NCBI GenBank assembly: GCA_016712665.1
Contig: JADJQP010000002.1
Span: 372,001 to 436,000 of the forward strand
Length of the DNA stretch: 64,000 nt
From: Bacteroidota bacterium
Lineage (GTDB): Bacteria > Bacteroidota > Bacteroidia > Chitinophagales > Chitinophagaceae
Direction of reading: 5' to 3'
The notes below the pieces were generated by a model. That model was given only the letters and a program-made list of their open reading frames with translations, was not told the DNA's origin and did no database searches. A program made the translations under genes and the position numbers. The stretch's first letter is position 1. Each line of letters starts with the position of its first letter. Positions 9,258 to 19,158 of the stretch are shown piece by piece.

Positions 9258-9713
9258 ATGAAAAAAGAAAAAGGACCGGAAAGCAAAACCCTCCTTGCAA
9301 AAAGTAATAAGCCGGAAGATGGTTTAATCAAGTCTGTAAATCCTTCTAAGGCAGCATCCAAAAAAGTCCTTACCAAAGATTTTCTATTTTCTGATTTCAA
9401 AAAAATCAGCGACCGAGCCCCCTTTACCATTGCGGATTGGGCGGGCATTTTGCATATTTCAGAACGCACCCTTCATCGATACGCACATGAAAACGCGTGC
9501 TTTAATGGGATGCAAATAGAACGCATTCTTATCATGGAAAAACTCATTGAAATTGGAACGCAACTGTATGGAAAAGAAGGACTGAAAAAATGGCTTACAT
9601 TCAAACCGTTCTCTCTCAAATTCCAAACGCCAATGAGTTTGCTAAAAACCTATGAAGGGATTCAGCAAGTCATTCAATTACTCAATAGAATGCAACACGG
9701 TATTACTGCATGA
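9258..9713 (+). CDS. Xre/ParS/MbcA-type antitoxin
   Basis: 151 aa from ATG 9258 (155 aa if ATG 9246 is used). The basic N-terminal tail (~50 aa) is followed by a HTH-like region (APFTIADWAGILHISERTLHRY) and the C-terminal antitoxin-type DUF2384 fold (MQIERILIMEKLIEIG...LYGKEGLKKWLTFKPF). It should bind and neutralise the downstream RES toxin and repress the operon. Stop and start codons of antitoxin and toxin overlap as ATGA (9710-9713), indicating translational coupling. The inverted repeat around its promoter is a likely operator. Confidence 0.85.
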   Translation: MKKEKGPESKTLLAKSNKPEDGLIKSVNPSKAASKKVLTKDFLFSDFKKISDRAPFTIADWAGILHISERTLHRYAHENACFNGMQIERILIMEKLIEIGTQLYGKEGLKKWLTFKPFSLKFQTPMSLLKTYEGIQQVIQLLNRMQHGITA

Positions 9714-10161
9714 CGATTTACAGGCTCGCACATTCAAAGTATAAAGACGACCTCCACGGCGAAGGAGCCGCCCTATATGGCGGTCGTTGGAACCCAATAG
9801 GAGTACCCGTTTTGTATGCCACTCAGCATATTTCTCTGGCTGTATTGGAATTACTGGTTAATTATAATCCGTCCGAATCACCCTTTAAAGTAGACTTTTA
9901 TCTATTAGAATTGGACCTCCACACCCTAAAACCCCATGTGGTGACGGCGTCCTCCTGAAGAAAAACTGGCAAGACGATTTGCCTTATACCCAGTTTATCG
10001 GCAACCAATTCCTCCTTTCTAATGTACATGTGGCCCTGCAAGTACCCTCTGCCGTGGTTCCTGAAGAAAACAACTATTTACTCAATCCACAGCACAAGGA
10101 TTTTAAAAAGATTCTGCTCAAGTACTCCAAAAAATATCCCTTGGATCAAAGATTGTTCTAG
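9710..10161 (+). CDS. RES-domain toxin (frameshifted)
   Basis: The N-terminal 82 aa (9710-9958) and C-terminal ~65 aa (to 10161) join with a one-base change in the tcctcc stretch near 9947-9955, giving about 150 aa, the usual RES length. The defining Arg, Glu and Ser are in place: GGRWNPIG, SLAVLELL and QVPSAVVPEENNYLLNP. Studied RES toxins (MbcT, ParT and relatives) deplete NAD+ or modify targets with it, arresting growth; this one is predicted to act likewise. It is partnered with the Xre antitoxin through an ATGA overlap. The frameshift could mean an inactivated toxin, but its style matches the many assembly-type indels nearby. Confidence 0.82.
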
Positions 10162-10220
10162 GGTTCAGAATGCCTTTCCACAACATTTCTACCAATAATT
10201 CCGTTCCTTGCGTTACAAAA

Positions 10221-10246
10221 TGTGGGTATCTATTGAATTATCCACA
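10221..10246. promoter_or_regulatory. DnaA-box-like sites upstream of smc
   Basis: TTATCCACA at 10238-10246 is a perfect match to the bacterial DnaA-box consensus. An inverted, imperfect copy (TGTGGGTAT, two mismatches) lies at 10221-10229. Both fall in the 171-bp gap before smc. Function is unproven and a chance match is possible. Confidence 0.3.
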
Positions 10247-10332
10247 GGTTTTCCCTGAAATATTCTCAAATACAAACACATTCTAAAAGACAGTACTTAT
10301 ATGAGTATATTCACACGCTAAAAAATTGAAAC

Positions 10333-13300
10333 GTGCGACTGAAGTCATTAGAAATAAAAGGATTTAAAAGTTTTGCCGATAAAACGCTTATCAATTTAGA
10401 TAATCAGATTACCGGTATTGTGGGTCCCAATGGATGTGGAAAATCAAATATTGTTGATGCCATCAGATGGGTCATCGGCGAACATAAAATCAAAACCCTT
10501 CGTTCAGACAATCTGGAGGATCTCATTTTTAACGGGTCCAAAACGCGAAATAGCAGTGGATTGGCCGAAGTGTCTCTTACGTTCGAAAACACAAAAAATC
10601 TGCTTCCTACCGAATTTAACGTCGTAACTATTTCGCGCAAATTTTATAAAAATGGTGAAAGTGAATATCGCTTAAACGATGTAACCTGCCGTCTCAAAGA
10701 CATCACAAATCTCTTTATGGATACCGGCGTTACCTCCGACAGTTATTCTATTATTGAATTGGGAATGGTAGATGATATCATCAAAGATAAAGAAAATAGT
10801 CGCCGTAGAATGCTGGAACAAGCAGCCGGCATCTCTATTTACAAAACCCGAAAAAAAGAAGCCAAACAAAAACTCGATGCTACCGAACAAGATTTAAATC
10901 GAATAGAGGACCTTTTGTTTGAAATCTCCAATAACTTACGCAGTCTGGAAAGCCAGGCAAAGAAAGCAGAGAAATACCACAGCATCAAAAATGAATACAA
11001 GGACGTCAGTGTCGAATTTGTAAAAGCCTCCCTAGAAGATTTCAATAGCACCTACCAAACCTTAAATACCCAACAACAACATGAAGTAGATGCCATTCTA
11101 GCCTTAGAAACGGTTATCTCAAAAGAAGGTGCCGCATTGGAAGCCCGGAAATTGGAACTCACCACCCGCGAAGAAGAATTACATCAATTGCAAAAAACCT
11201 TTAACGAACAAGTGGGGAAATTGCGAAGTCTTGAAAATGACAAAAACCTTTCTGCACAAAAAATACAGCATTTGAATGAGTTGGTTCGCAATATTCAAAA
11301 TGCCATTTTAGATTCAAACAACCAAACGGAAATTTTAAACAAGGCCACCACCGATGCCGAAAAGAAATTGGCAACCGAAGAAGACACCTTGCAAAAATTT
11401 AAAGAAAAATTAGAAACCCTTCGTAAGGACCTGGATGTTAAACGGACCATTTATGATGAACAAAAATCAGAAGTAGATAAACTCCGTAACGAACATCAAC
11501 AATTGCAAATCCATCAATTTGATGCTGAGAAAAAAGTAGCAGTTGCCGAAAACAATATCAACAATTTACAACGTTCCATCACGCAACAGGAAGAGGAAAA
11601 CAAACATCGAAAAACAGAAATTGACAAACAAGGTCAAAATAAAGAGGAGTTGGCAAAAAGCCTGGAGCTAAAGAAGGTCACCATTCTAGAAATGGAAACG
11701 AAACAAAATGAGGCTACTGAAAAATTGCTCACCTCTCAGGCCCTTTTAGAAGAGTTACGCGTGCAGTTATTTGAAGAAAACCGAAAACTCGATTCCAAAC
11801 AAAATGAATACAATCTATTAAAGTCATTGGTAGACAGCTTAGAAGGATATCCTGACAGCATCAAATACCTCAATAAAAATGCCGAATGGAATCAGAATGC
11901 CCAACTACTCTCTGAAGTACTCAATGTAAAAGAGGAATATAGAGTATGTATTGAAGGCTACCTCGATAAATACCTAAACTATTATGTGGTAGAGAATCCG
12001 ACGCAGGCCTATGATGCCATTAATCTCTTAAAGAATCATAAAAAAGGGAAAGCAGGCTTTTTCATTTTATCAGACCTCAATGAAAAAACCGACAAGGCTA
12101 GTACTCACGAAAACTGCATCAGTGCACTCGATGTCATTAGCAGTGATGCCAAATATGCACTGGTTTACCAGCAGCTTCTTTGCAATGTATTTATTGCTGA
12201 AAATATGGAGGTAAGCCAATCAGGCAATGCAGTAATATTACAAAAGGATGGCACCGGATATAAAACCGGCAAACGAATTTTAGGAGGTTCTGTTGGCATC
12301 TTCGAAGGAAATAAAATTGGTCGTACCCAAAGACTTGAGAATTTAAATAAAGAAATTAAAACCCTTTCGGAAAATACCAAATCCTTTAAGGAGCAAATAA
12401 GCCAAACGCAAAATCTAATTGTGGGGTACAACCAAGAAGTAAAGGATGATCAAATAAAAAAACTTCGATCCGAATATAGTACTGCTGAAAACACCATTCT
12501 TCAAATTGAACATAGAATTGAAAATTACAATCAACAGTACGAAACATCCAGCAAGCGAATTGAGGATTTGAACAAACAATTACAGGAAACCAAAGATTCT
12601 ATTGCCTCTACCCAAAATCTGCATCAAGAAATGCAACAGCAGATGTCCTTAGCATTTGGGAACTTGCAACAAAGTCAGCAAAAATTTACCAATGCAGAGT
12701 CTGATTATAATAAGTCAAACGAGGAATATAATCAACACAATATCATTTTAACCAGACAACAAAGTCGCATAAATGAAATCAATAATGAGCGAAATATTCG
12801 ATCGCAACAAATAGAAGACCTTAATTTAAAAATAATTGTATTTAAAAAACAACTTTTAGAGAACCAACAGCAATTGGAATTGACCGTTGTACACTTAAAA
12901 GAAATTGAAGATAAACTACATCAGGCACTACTTGAAAAAGAGCATTTCGAAAAAAACCTAAACGAAAAAGATCAGGCCTTTTACAATTTCCGAAATGAAA
13001 CCATGGAAAGCGAAAATGCGCTGAATAAAAAACGTCGTGAAAAAGAGCAAAGCGAAAACCAGTTAAGTACCATCAAAGATAAGTTAACGGAAATGAAGTT
13101 GCAACTGACTTCTATGAAAGAGCGATTGCATGTTGAATTTAAAATTGACTTAGACGATGTGCTCAAACAGGAGCGTGTTGGCAACGAAAGCATCGACGTA
13201 TTAAGTGTAGAAGTGGAAAAGTTAAAGAAGCGAATCGACAACCTGGGCGAGGTGAACCCCATGGCAGTAGAGGCTTTCAAAGAGATGAAAAGCCGACACG

Positions 13301-13845
13301 ACTTTATTCAGGAACAAAAGTCAGACCTTACGGATGCAAAAGAAAGTCTATTAAAAACCATCGAAGAAGTTGAAGCCACTGCCAATCAAAAATTCAAGGA
13401 TACCTTTGACAAAGTGAAAGAGAATTTCAAAATGTCTTCCATGCGCTCTTTACACAAGATGATTTGTGCGATATGAAATTGGTAGACCCCGAAAATCTTG
13501 CAGAAACGTCCATTGAAATTTATGCGCAACCAAAGGGTAAAAACCAAGTACCATTACCCAGCTTTCAGGTGGTGAAAAAACCCTTACTTCAGCGGCCTTT
13601 CTGTTTGCCATTTATCTGATCAAACCGGCTCCCTTTGTGTACTCGATGAGGTGGATGCGCCGTTAGATGATGCCAATGTTGGTAAGTTTACCAATATGAT
13701 TCGTAAGTTTTCAGACAACTCGCAATTTATTATTGTAACCCACAATAAACAAACCATGGCCAGCGTAGATGTTATTTATGGTGTAACCATGCAAGAAGCG
13801 GGCGTTAGTAAATTGGTACCCGTCGATTTTAGAAGTTTGAATTAG
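10333..13845 (+). CDS. smc: Chromosome segregation protein SMC (three frameshifts near the 3' end)
   Basis: Reconstructed length ~1170 aa, GTG start (MRLKSLEIKGFKSFADK). SMC dimers with ScpAB fold and segregate the chromosome. Walker A is GPNGCGKSN (residues ~33-41); long coiled coils surround a hinge (~residues 500-660, ending near GGSVGIFEG); the C-terminal head has LSGGEKTLTSAAFLFAIYL and Walker B CVLDEVDAPLDD. The reading frame changes near 13431, 13543 and 13636, yet every conserved residue is present once single bases are restored. As smc is normally essential for orderly growth, sequencing error is much likelier than decay. Confidence 0.92.
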
Positions 13846-13853
13846 TTTGCCAA

Positions 13854-15388
13854 TTAAAACCAAGTCTTTTTTCGTCGAGTAGTACTGCCACCCAAACCTA
13901 AAACGCCTAATAAAGTACGGGTAATTAAACTCGCGGCGGTGCGACCCACTTGGCGGGTAACCGAACTATTTAGAATTTTATCTAAGGTACTTTTTTCTTC
14001 TTTTTTGGATTCCGTTTTAGCCTCCACTTCCTTTTCCGTTGCAGCAGCATGCTCTAATTTTTGGGTGAGCATTTCATAGGCACTCACTTCATCTACATCC
14101 TCATTATATTTCGCAGCAATTTTAGAGCTAGAAACTATTTTATCAAGCTCATCTGCAGTGAGTACATCCATGCGCGAAGCAGGGGACAAAGCAATGTATG
14201 CACCAAAGGCGTCGGAATTCCCTTTTCATTCAACAGGGTAATCAAGGCCTCCCCTATTCCCAATTGTGTAATTAAATCTTCTGTTTTGTAAAATTCCGTC
14301 TCCGGAAAATTCTGAGCCACCTTTTCAATATCTTGCCGATCTTTTGCAGTAAACGCACGTAAGGCATGCTGTACCTTCATGCCAAGTTGCCCCAAAATAG
14401 ACTGTGGAATATCGTTCGGATTTTGCGTAATAAAAAAGATACCAACGCCTTTTGAACGAATTAATTTAATAACGGTTTCCAGTTGCTGCAACAAAGCAGA
14501 CGTAGCATCTTGAAATATGAGATGTGCCTCATCGAGAAACAATACCAAATTCGGTTTATCCACGTCTCCCGCCTCCGGCAAAGTAGCGTATAACTCAGCC
14601 AGTAGTTGTAACATAAACGTTGAAAAAAGCTTGGGGCGGTCTTGCAAATCGGCCACGCGTACAATCGAAACCATCCCTTTGCCATCATCGCTATACCGCA
14701 TCAAATCATCAATTTCGAAAGACTTTTCTCCAAAGAAAATATCCGCCTTCTGCTGTTGCAATTCTATTATTTTTCGAAGAATGGTACCGGTAGACTGAGG
14801 GGAGATGCTTCCATACTCAGCCTTGATTTCCTCCTTGCCTTCATTATTTAGATATTGCAACACCTTAATTAAATCCTTCAAATCAAGTAGCGGCAATTGA
14901 TGATCATCGCAGTATTTAAAAATCATAGAAACAATACCTTCCTGGGTATCATTTAAAGTCAAAATTTTGGAAAGTAAAACCGGTCCAAATTCAGATACCG
15001 TTGCTCGCATCCGAGTTCCAGGTTCTGCACTAATAGATAAAAATTCGATGGGCGATGCATCCGGTTTGTACTCAATTTCTAATAGTTTGCATCGTTCGGC
15101 AATACGGTCGTTGAGCACCCCCATGGCTCCAATACCACTTAGGTCGCCTTTTATATCCATCATCATAACGGGTACGGAGGCATTACTTAGCCCTTCCGCA
15201 ATCAGTTGCAAGGTTTTGGTTTTACCGGTGCCGGTAGCCCCTGCAATGAGTCCGTGCCGATTCATCGTTTTCAAGGGAAGGTATACTTTGGATGTACCAT
15301 TGGGTTTACCATCTAATACCGCAGCTCCCATCAAGATGGTTTCGCCTTTAAACGTATAGGCCTCCTTCATTTTTTCTTCGAATGACAT
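13854..15388 (-). CDS. HerA/YjgR-like ATPase, DUF853 family (frameshifted)
   Basis: About 511 aa after adding one base to the CCC run near 14180-14184, which joins ...PLVHTLLCP to PASRMDVLTADELDKIV. Walker A is GATGTGKTKT (residues ~51-60) and Walker B is LVLFLDEAHLIF (~residue 285); the conserved FFITQNPNDIP follows. The family belongs to the HerA/FtsK-like pumping ATPases and is annotated as a putative helicase; its cellular job is not established. The last ~80 residues are Lys/Glu-rich, then a short glycine-rich basic tail. It converges on smc with only 8 bp between stop codons. Confidence 0.82.
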
Positions 15389-15479
15389 ATCTGATATTTT
15401 TTGTGAAATTAAATATTTTATTGAATGTAAAAGATAGATTTATTATTTTTACTCAATAATCGGTACGGACCTTTTTATT

Positions 15480-15779
15480 TTGACCCCCAAAAACAATGGA
15501 TACCTCACCTTACTTACAGGCATCGAAGCCAAAATCAAAAAGCTAAAGGCACGTAATGAGCGTTTGGAAAAAGATAATGAAGAGCTTAAAAAATCCATTT
15601 TTGAGTATATCCAAAAACTAGAAAGTCAAAAAATGGAACTCGACAAATCAAAAACCTCCTTGCAAGCCATGCAACTAGGAAAATCGACCTCCATTGATAC
15701 AGTAGCGCTACGCAAAGAGCTCGATCACTATATTTATCTTATTGATAAATGTATTGCCAGTATTCATGTAAAAAGTTAG
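15480..15779 (+). CDS. Short coiled-coil protein
   Basis: 99 aa, apparent TTG start. Residues ~12-65 form a continuous charged heptad pattern (IEAKIKKLKARNERLEKDNE), and the C-terminus adds an amphipathic helix. Similar small coiled-coil proteins precede zapA in many Bacteroidota, but no zapA is next to it here, so a ZapB-like divisome role is only a guess. It is divergent from the HerA-like gene (91 bp) and converges on the HMG-CoA lyase gene, stopping 3 bp before that gene's stop codon. Confidence 0.65.
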   Translation: MTPKNNGYLTLLTGIEAKIKKLKARNERLEKDNEELKKSIFEYIQKLESQKMELDKSKTSLQAMQLGKSTSIDTVALRKELDHYIYLIDKCIASIHVKS

Positions 15780-15782
15780 GAT

Positions 15783-16633
15783 CTAACCATGAAAAATATT
15801 CGCTGACATAGCCTGTGCTTCCAAAAGGGCAGATTGATTGAGATGTAGGGTATATCCTTTGGCTTCCAAATTCGCCAGCAATTGCTCCGTTGCCAAATTT
15901 CCAACCAAATCATTTTGTGCCATGGGACAGCCTCCAATACCTCCAATAGCACTATCAAAACGAAAACAATTGGCAGCTAACGCGGCATCTATTTTTTCCA
16001 TCGCGCTTCTTTAGTAGAATGAAAATGCGCCCCAAATTCAAGGGAAGGAAAAGCGCTGCTCAACTTTGAAAAGAGTGGCTCAATATTGTCCGGATTAGAA
16101 ACCCCAACCGTATCGCTCAAGGCAAAAATACCAATGCCCATTTTTTGCAAGGCATCAACCCATTCCATCGCAATCTCTGCATTGTACAGATCGCCATATG
16201 GATTCCCAAATCCCATAGAAATATAAATCACCAATTGCTTTCCATGTTGCACACATACCTTTTGAATCGCCTCTACACGAAGGATTGATTCAGCAATGCT
16301 ACTATTGGTATTGAGTTTTTGAAAGGTTTCAGAAATAGAAAAAGGAAACCCCAGGTAAGTAATTTCATCGTACTGCACCGCTTCTTCAGCACCTCGTTGA
16401 TTCGCAATAATAGCCAACAATTTTGTTTGCGACATTTTAATCCCTTTCAATACCTCTTTGGTATCGGCCATTTGGGGTATGGCTTTTGGCGAAACAAAGG
16501 AACCAAAATCGAGGGTGTCAAATCCAACCTCTAATAAGGTATTGATATACTGAATTTTCGTTTGTGTAGGTATCATTTCTGTCCAGCCCTGCATGGCATC
16601 TCGTGGACATTCAATCAGTTTGATATGTTGCAT
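15783..16633 (-). CDS. mvaB: Hydroxymethylglutaryl-CoA lyase (frameshifted)
   Basis: About 283 aa after adding one base to the run near 16001-16009, which joins ...STKEARW to EKIDAALAANCFRFDSAI. It cleaves HMG-CoA to acetoacetate and acetyl-CoA, the last step of leucine breakdown. Visible family marks are IECPRDAMQGW at the N-terminus (the substrate/metal Arg-Asp pair), GAHFHSTK (metal-binding His-x-His) and the active-site-Cys signature GGIGGCPMA. The ATG at 16631-16633 is chosen because a strong promoter -7 box ends only 4 nt upstream, implying a leaderless mRNA; longer starts would lie inside the promoter. Confidence 0.9.
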
Positions 16634-16637
16634 GCTG

Positions 16638-16666
16638 CAAAGATAAGAAATAGAATATTGTGACAA
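16638..16666 (-). promoter_or_regulatory. Promoter of HMG-CoA lyase (TTG-N18-TATCTTTG)
   Basis: On the minus strand TTG (16664-16666), 18 nt, then a consensus TATCTTTG (16638-16645). The start codon at 16633 is 4 nt after the box, so transcription probably starts at or next to the A of ATG. Confidence 0.65.
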
Positions 16667-16752
16667 GGCATTCGTCGCAATGGAGAAGTGGCAGCCTTGA
16701 AATTATTTAAAATGGATTCTATACCCCTACTGATTTCACAGAAAGAAAATCG

Positions 16753-17736
16753 CTAACAAAAAAAATAAGCATCCCAATCATTCCTAGCACACAATTCTTT
16801 AATGGTGCGTTGTTCGTCTGCATTGGCTACACTTACCATAATTTGTTTGTTGTGTATTTCACCGAGGCTTTTTTCTGACTTCAAACGGATTCCATAAATA
16901 TCATGATCAATTTTATTTTTATTATTGCAAACCCAATCAAAGGGAATCTGTTTCGATACCAAATAGTGCGCTATAAACTTACCCCGCTTGCCCGCACCCC
17001 ACACTACCAAATTTTTGTCTGTATCCCAATCAATTTGTAAAAAATGGTGGCACTTCAATGCTAGTATCGCATCCCCTTGATAATGTGCTACTTGTCTGGT
17101 GGTACGATGCGGATAATCGCGCCAATGAAATAATACTTCCTTGCAGGCAATAGGAATTAGGCCATGCTGATACATCCTAAAACACAAATCGTAATCTTCG
17201 GGATACATCATAGTATCAAAGGCACCTACCCGATCAAAATCCTCCTGATGCAACATCCAGCAGGGAGAAGGAATCACACATTCCTTATACACTTCTTCAA
17301 AACAGTTCCCATTGCTTATCAGGACATTCATCCATCGTTCATAGTTTTGAAAGCCATCACCCAAACCGGCTTCGCAAAAGTATTGTACCTGTCCTAATGC
17401 CAGATAACCCGGCCCCTTCTCTTTCAGTTGATTGAGCATATACTCATACTTATGCAATTCATTGATATCATCAGAATCCATACGAGTGATATACTTGCCA
17501 ACTGAATGTTTATATCCTGTTTGCAAAGCTGAAGTAACGCCGACACCTTCATTCTCCACTACGCGAATTCGCGAATCTTGTTGCGCATAAGACAATAGTA
17601 TATCACGACTGCTATCCACAGAATGATCGTTGACAGCCATCAATTCCCAATCTTGTAAGCGTTGCTTCACAATAGAATCAAGACAAGGTTTCAGAAAGGC
17701 TTCGGTGTTTTTAACCGGCATGATGATGCTGAGCAT
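16753..17736 (-). CDS. Family 2 glycosyltransferase with C-terminal nucleotide-binding-like domain
   Basis: 327 aa. The first ~220 residues are a GT-A fold: start MLSIIMPVKNTEAFL, VNDHSVDSSRDIL, and the metal-binding DxD-like RMDSDD, then the acceptor-side PEDYDLCFRM. Residues ~240-327 form a separate unit starting LVVWGAGKRGKFIAHYL, a Rossmann-like glycine motif, predicted to bind a nucleotide or dinucleotide. The protein probably transfers a sugar to a cell-surface glycan or lipid; donor and acceptor are unknown. It stands alone with no polysaccharide cluster around it. Confidence 0.82.
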   Translation of the reverse strand: MLSIIMPVKNTEAFLKPCLDSIVKQRLQDWELMAVNDHSVDSSRDILLSYAQQDSRIRVVENEGVGVTSALQTGYKHSVGKYITRMDSDDINELHKYEYMLNQLKEKGPGYLALGQVQYFCEAGLGDGFQNYERWMNVLISNGNCFEEVYKECVIPSPCWMLHQEDFDRVGAFDTMMYPEDYDLCFRMYQHGLIPIACKEVLFHWRDYPHRTTRQVAHYQGDAILALKCHHFLQIDWDTDKNLVVWGAGKRGKFIAHYLVSKQIPFDWVCNNKNKIDHDIYGIRLKSEKSLGEIHNKQIMVSVANADEQRTIKELCARNDWDAYFFC

Positions 17737-18320
17737 GAGGTAGATACTTTCGGTTCAATCGTCACAAAAGAAATAAATACAATTTGTAGGTTTTCACTTT
17801 TGAATTTACTTTGGTTTCTTCATGATGTGTAAGGATGTAGGCTCGTATTAATTCTAGTTGATTATGTGTGCAAATATAGGTAATGGAGGTCGAATGAACG
17901 AAAAAACCTGTCAGGCATGAATCAAAAAATGAATGGACTGATTAACTTTTACACGTTGGAGGATGCAAATATTAAAGAGGGTATCCTAGTAATCCATTTT
18001 TACTGATGCATCTGCAGTTTGAACTAATGGGACAATATAAAGCAAGTGTACTTTATAAATCAATAAATGGTAAGCACACTCCATTTTAACTGTTAAATTA
18101 TTAGCAGTTGAAGCAGATTATAACGCATGCTTTCCAAAAAGGAACCATACTTTATTACAAATGAAAAATGAGAGTTGCCATGTCGGTAAAGGTATTGTTA
18201 GCTTCTAAATCTATTAAGAAACACATTCCATTAATTACAATAGGCACCACATCCATTTTACCCTCTAATGGTCTTCCATAATGCTTCCGACAATCAATAA
18301 AAAAAATAACTCTGTGCTGT
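17737..18320. other. 584-bp gap without a convincing gene
   Basis: No complete ORF, RNA signature or repeat is evident. A start-less open frame on the minus strand (about 18158-18310, encoding text such as KMDVVPIVINGMCFLIDLEA) runs next to the following outer-membrane gene. It could be a gene remnant, but I cannot assign it to any family. Confidence 0.4.
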
Positions 18321-19125
18321 TTACCGCACAAATATCGTCTCTACTTTACGACTGGTATTAAATCGGAATGAGTAACCCATAGAAATAAAAAATTCAGACC
18401 CAATGGATGTCAGTCCGGGTCCTAATAATCTCAATCCTCCTGAAATATCTGCCATGGCATTATTGTTTACCAAAAAAGTAAAGCCTGCATCAGCATTGGT
18501 GGATGCAGAAACATTCTGATTTTTATCTCCAAACAATTCAACAAAACATCCAAACTTGTCTGTAATGGCATATCCGCTGGTCAGTGTATAAATGAGGGCC
18601 GGATCTGCCGTTCCGCCATCCCATTCCATACCTGCATTGTAGCCAATAGAAAATTTCTTGCTGAGGGTATGTTGAAACACAAATCGAAATTTTGGGGCAA
18701 TATGTTTTTCTTTATAGGAAGAGGTTGCCACTTCATCCAAGGCTAAATGTCCAATAAAGGACACCTGAGGAACGATTCCCTTTTCGTCAATCAAACTCGA
18801 TTTAAAACCAATCCATACCGGAGGAACTCCAAAATTATTATTGCCCACATCGGTCCAGTTCATTTCAGCAATTAGCCGCAATTCAAACTTTTTGGTAAGC
18901 CCGTACTTAAACAATACCGTCGGCGTTTTGAAATCAATGGCGGCGGGCGTTTTTTCTGCCAACAATCCCGCTTCCACTTGCACATATCCCTTGGGTGTCA
19001 AAAAGGGTGACTCCGTCAAATCCGGACGATCTAAAATAATAGGAGGCAATTCATTGGTCTGCCCAAGTGCAATCGCCTGAATACCAAAAAGGAAGCAAAA
19101 CGTACTGATAATTATTCTATGAATT
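18321..19125 (-). CDS. Outer-membrane transporter-like beta-barrel (phenol-degradation MetA-like family), start unresolved
   Basis: The frame from TTG 19049 gives 242 aa beginning PPIILDRPDLTESPFLTPKG, typical of the mature N-terminus of this 'transporter' family, then alternating beta strands and a C-terminal Phe-Arg-rich strand. Upstream in the same frame (to about 19125) there is a good signal peptide (IIISTFCFLFGIQAIALGQ) but no ATG, GTG or TTG before it, so the start is either non-standard or hidden by an indel. Predicted to reside in the outer membrane; substrate unknown. Lies just downstream of the Nramp-UspA gene and may be co-transcribed with it. Confidence 0.65.
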
Positions 19126-19158
19126 TCGATGGATAATTGATGTGCAATAATAAATTTT

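Noticed and set aside
10333..13845. Programmed frameshifting in smc
   Set aside because: Three close shifts without a slippery site plus structure, in a region full of similar indels.
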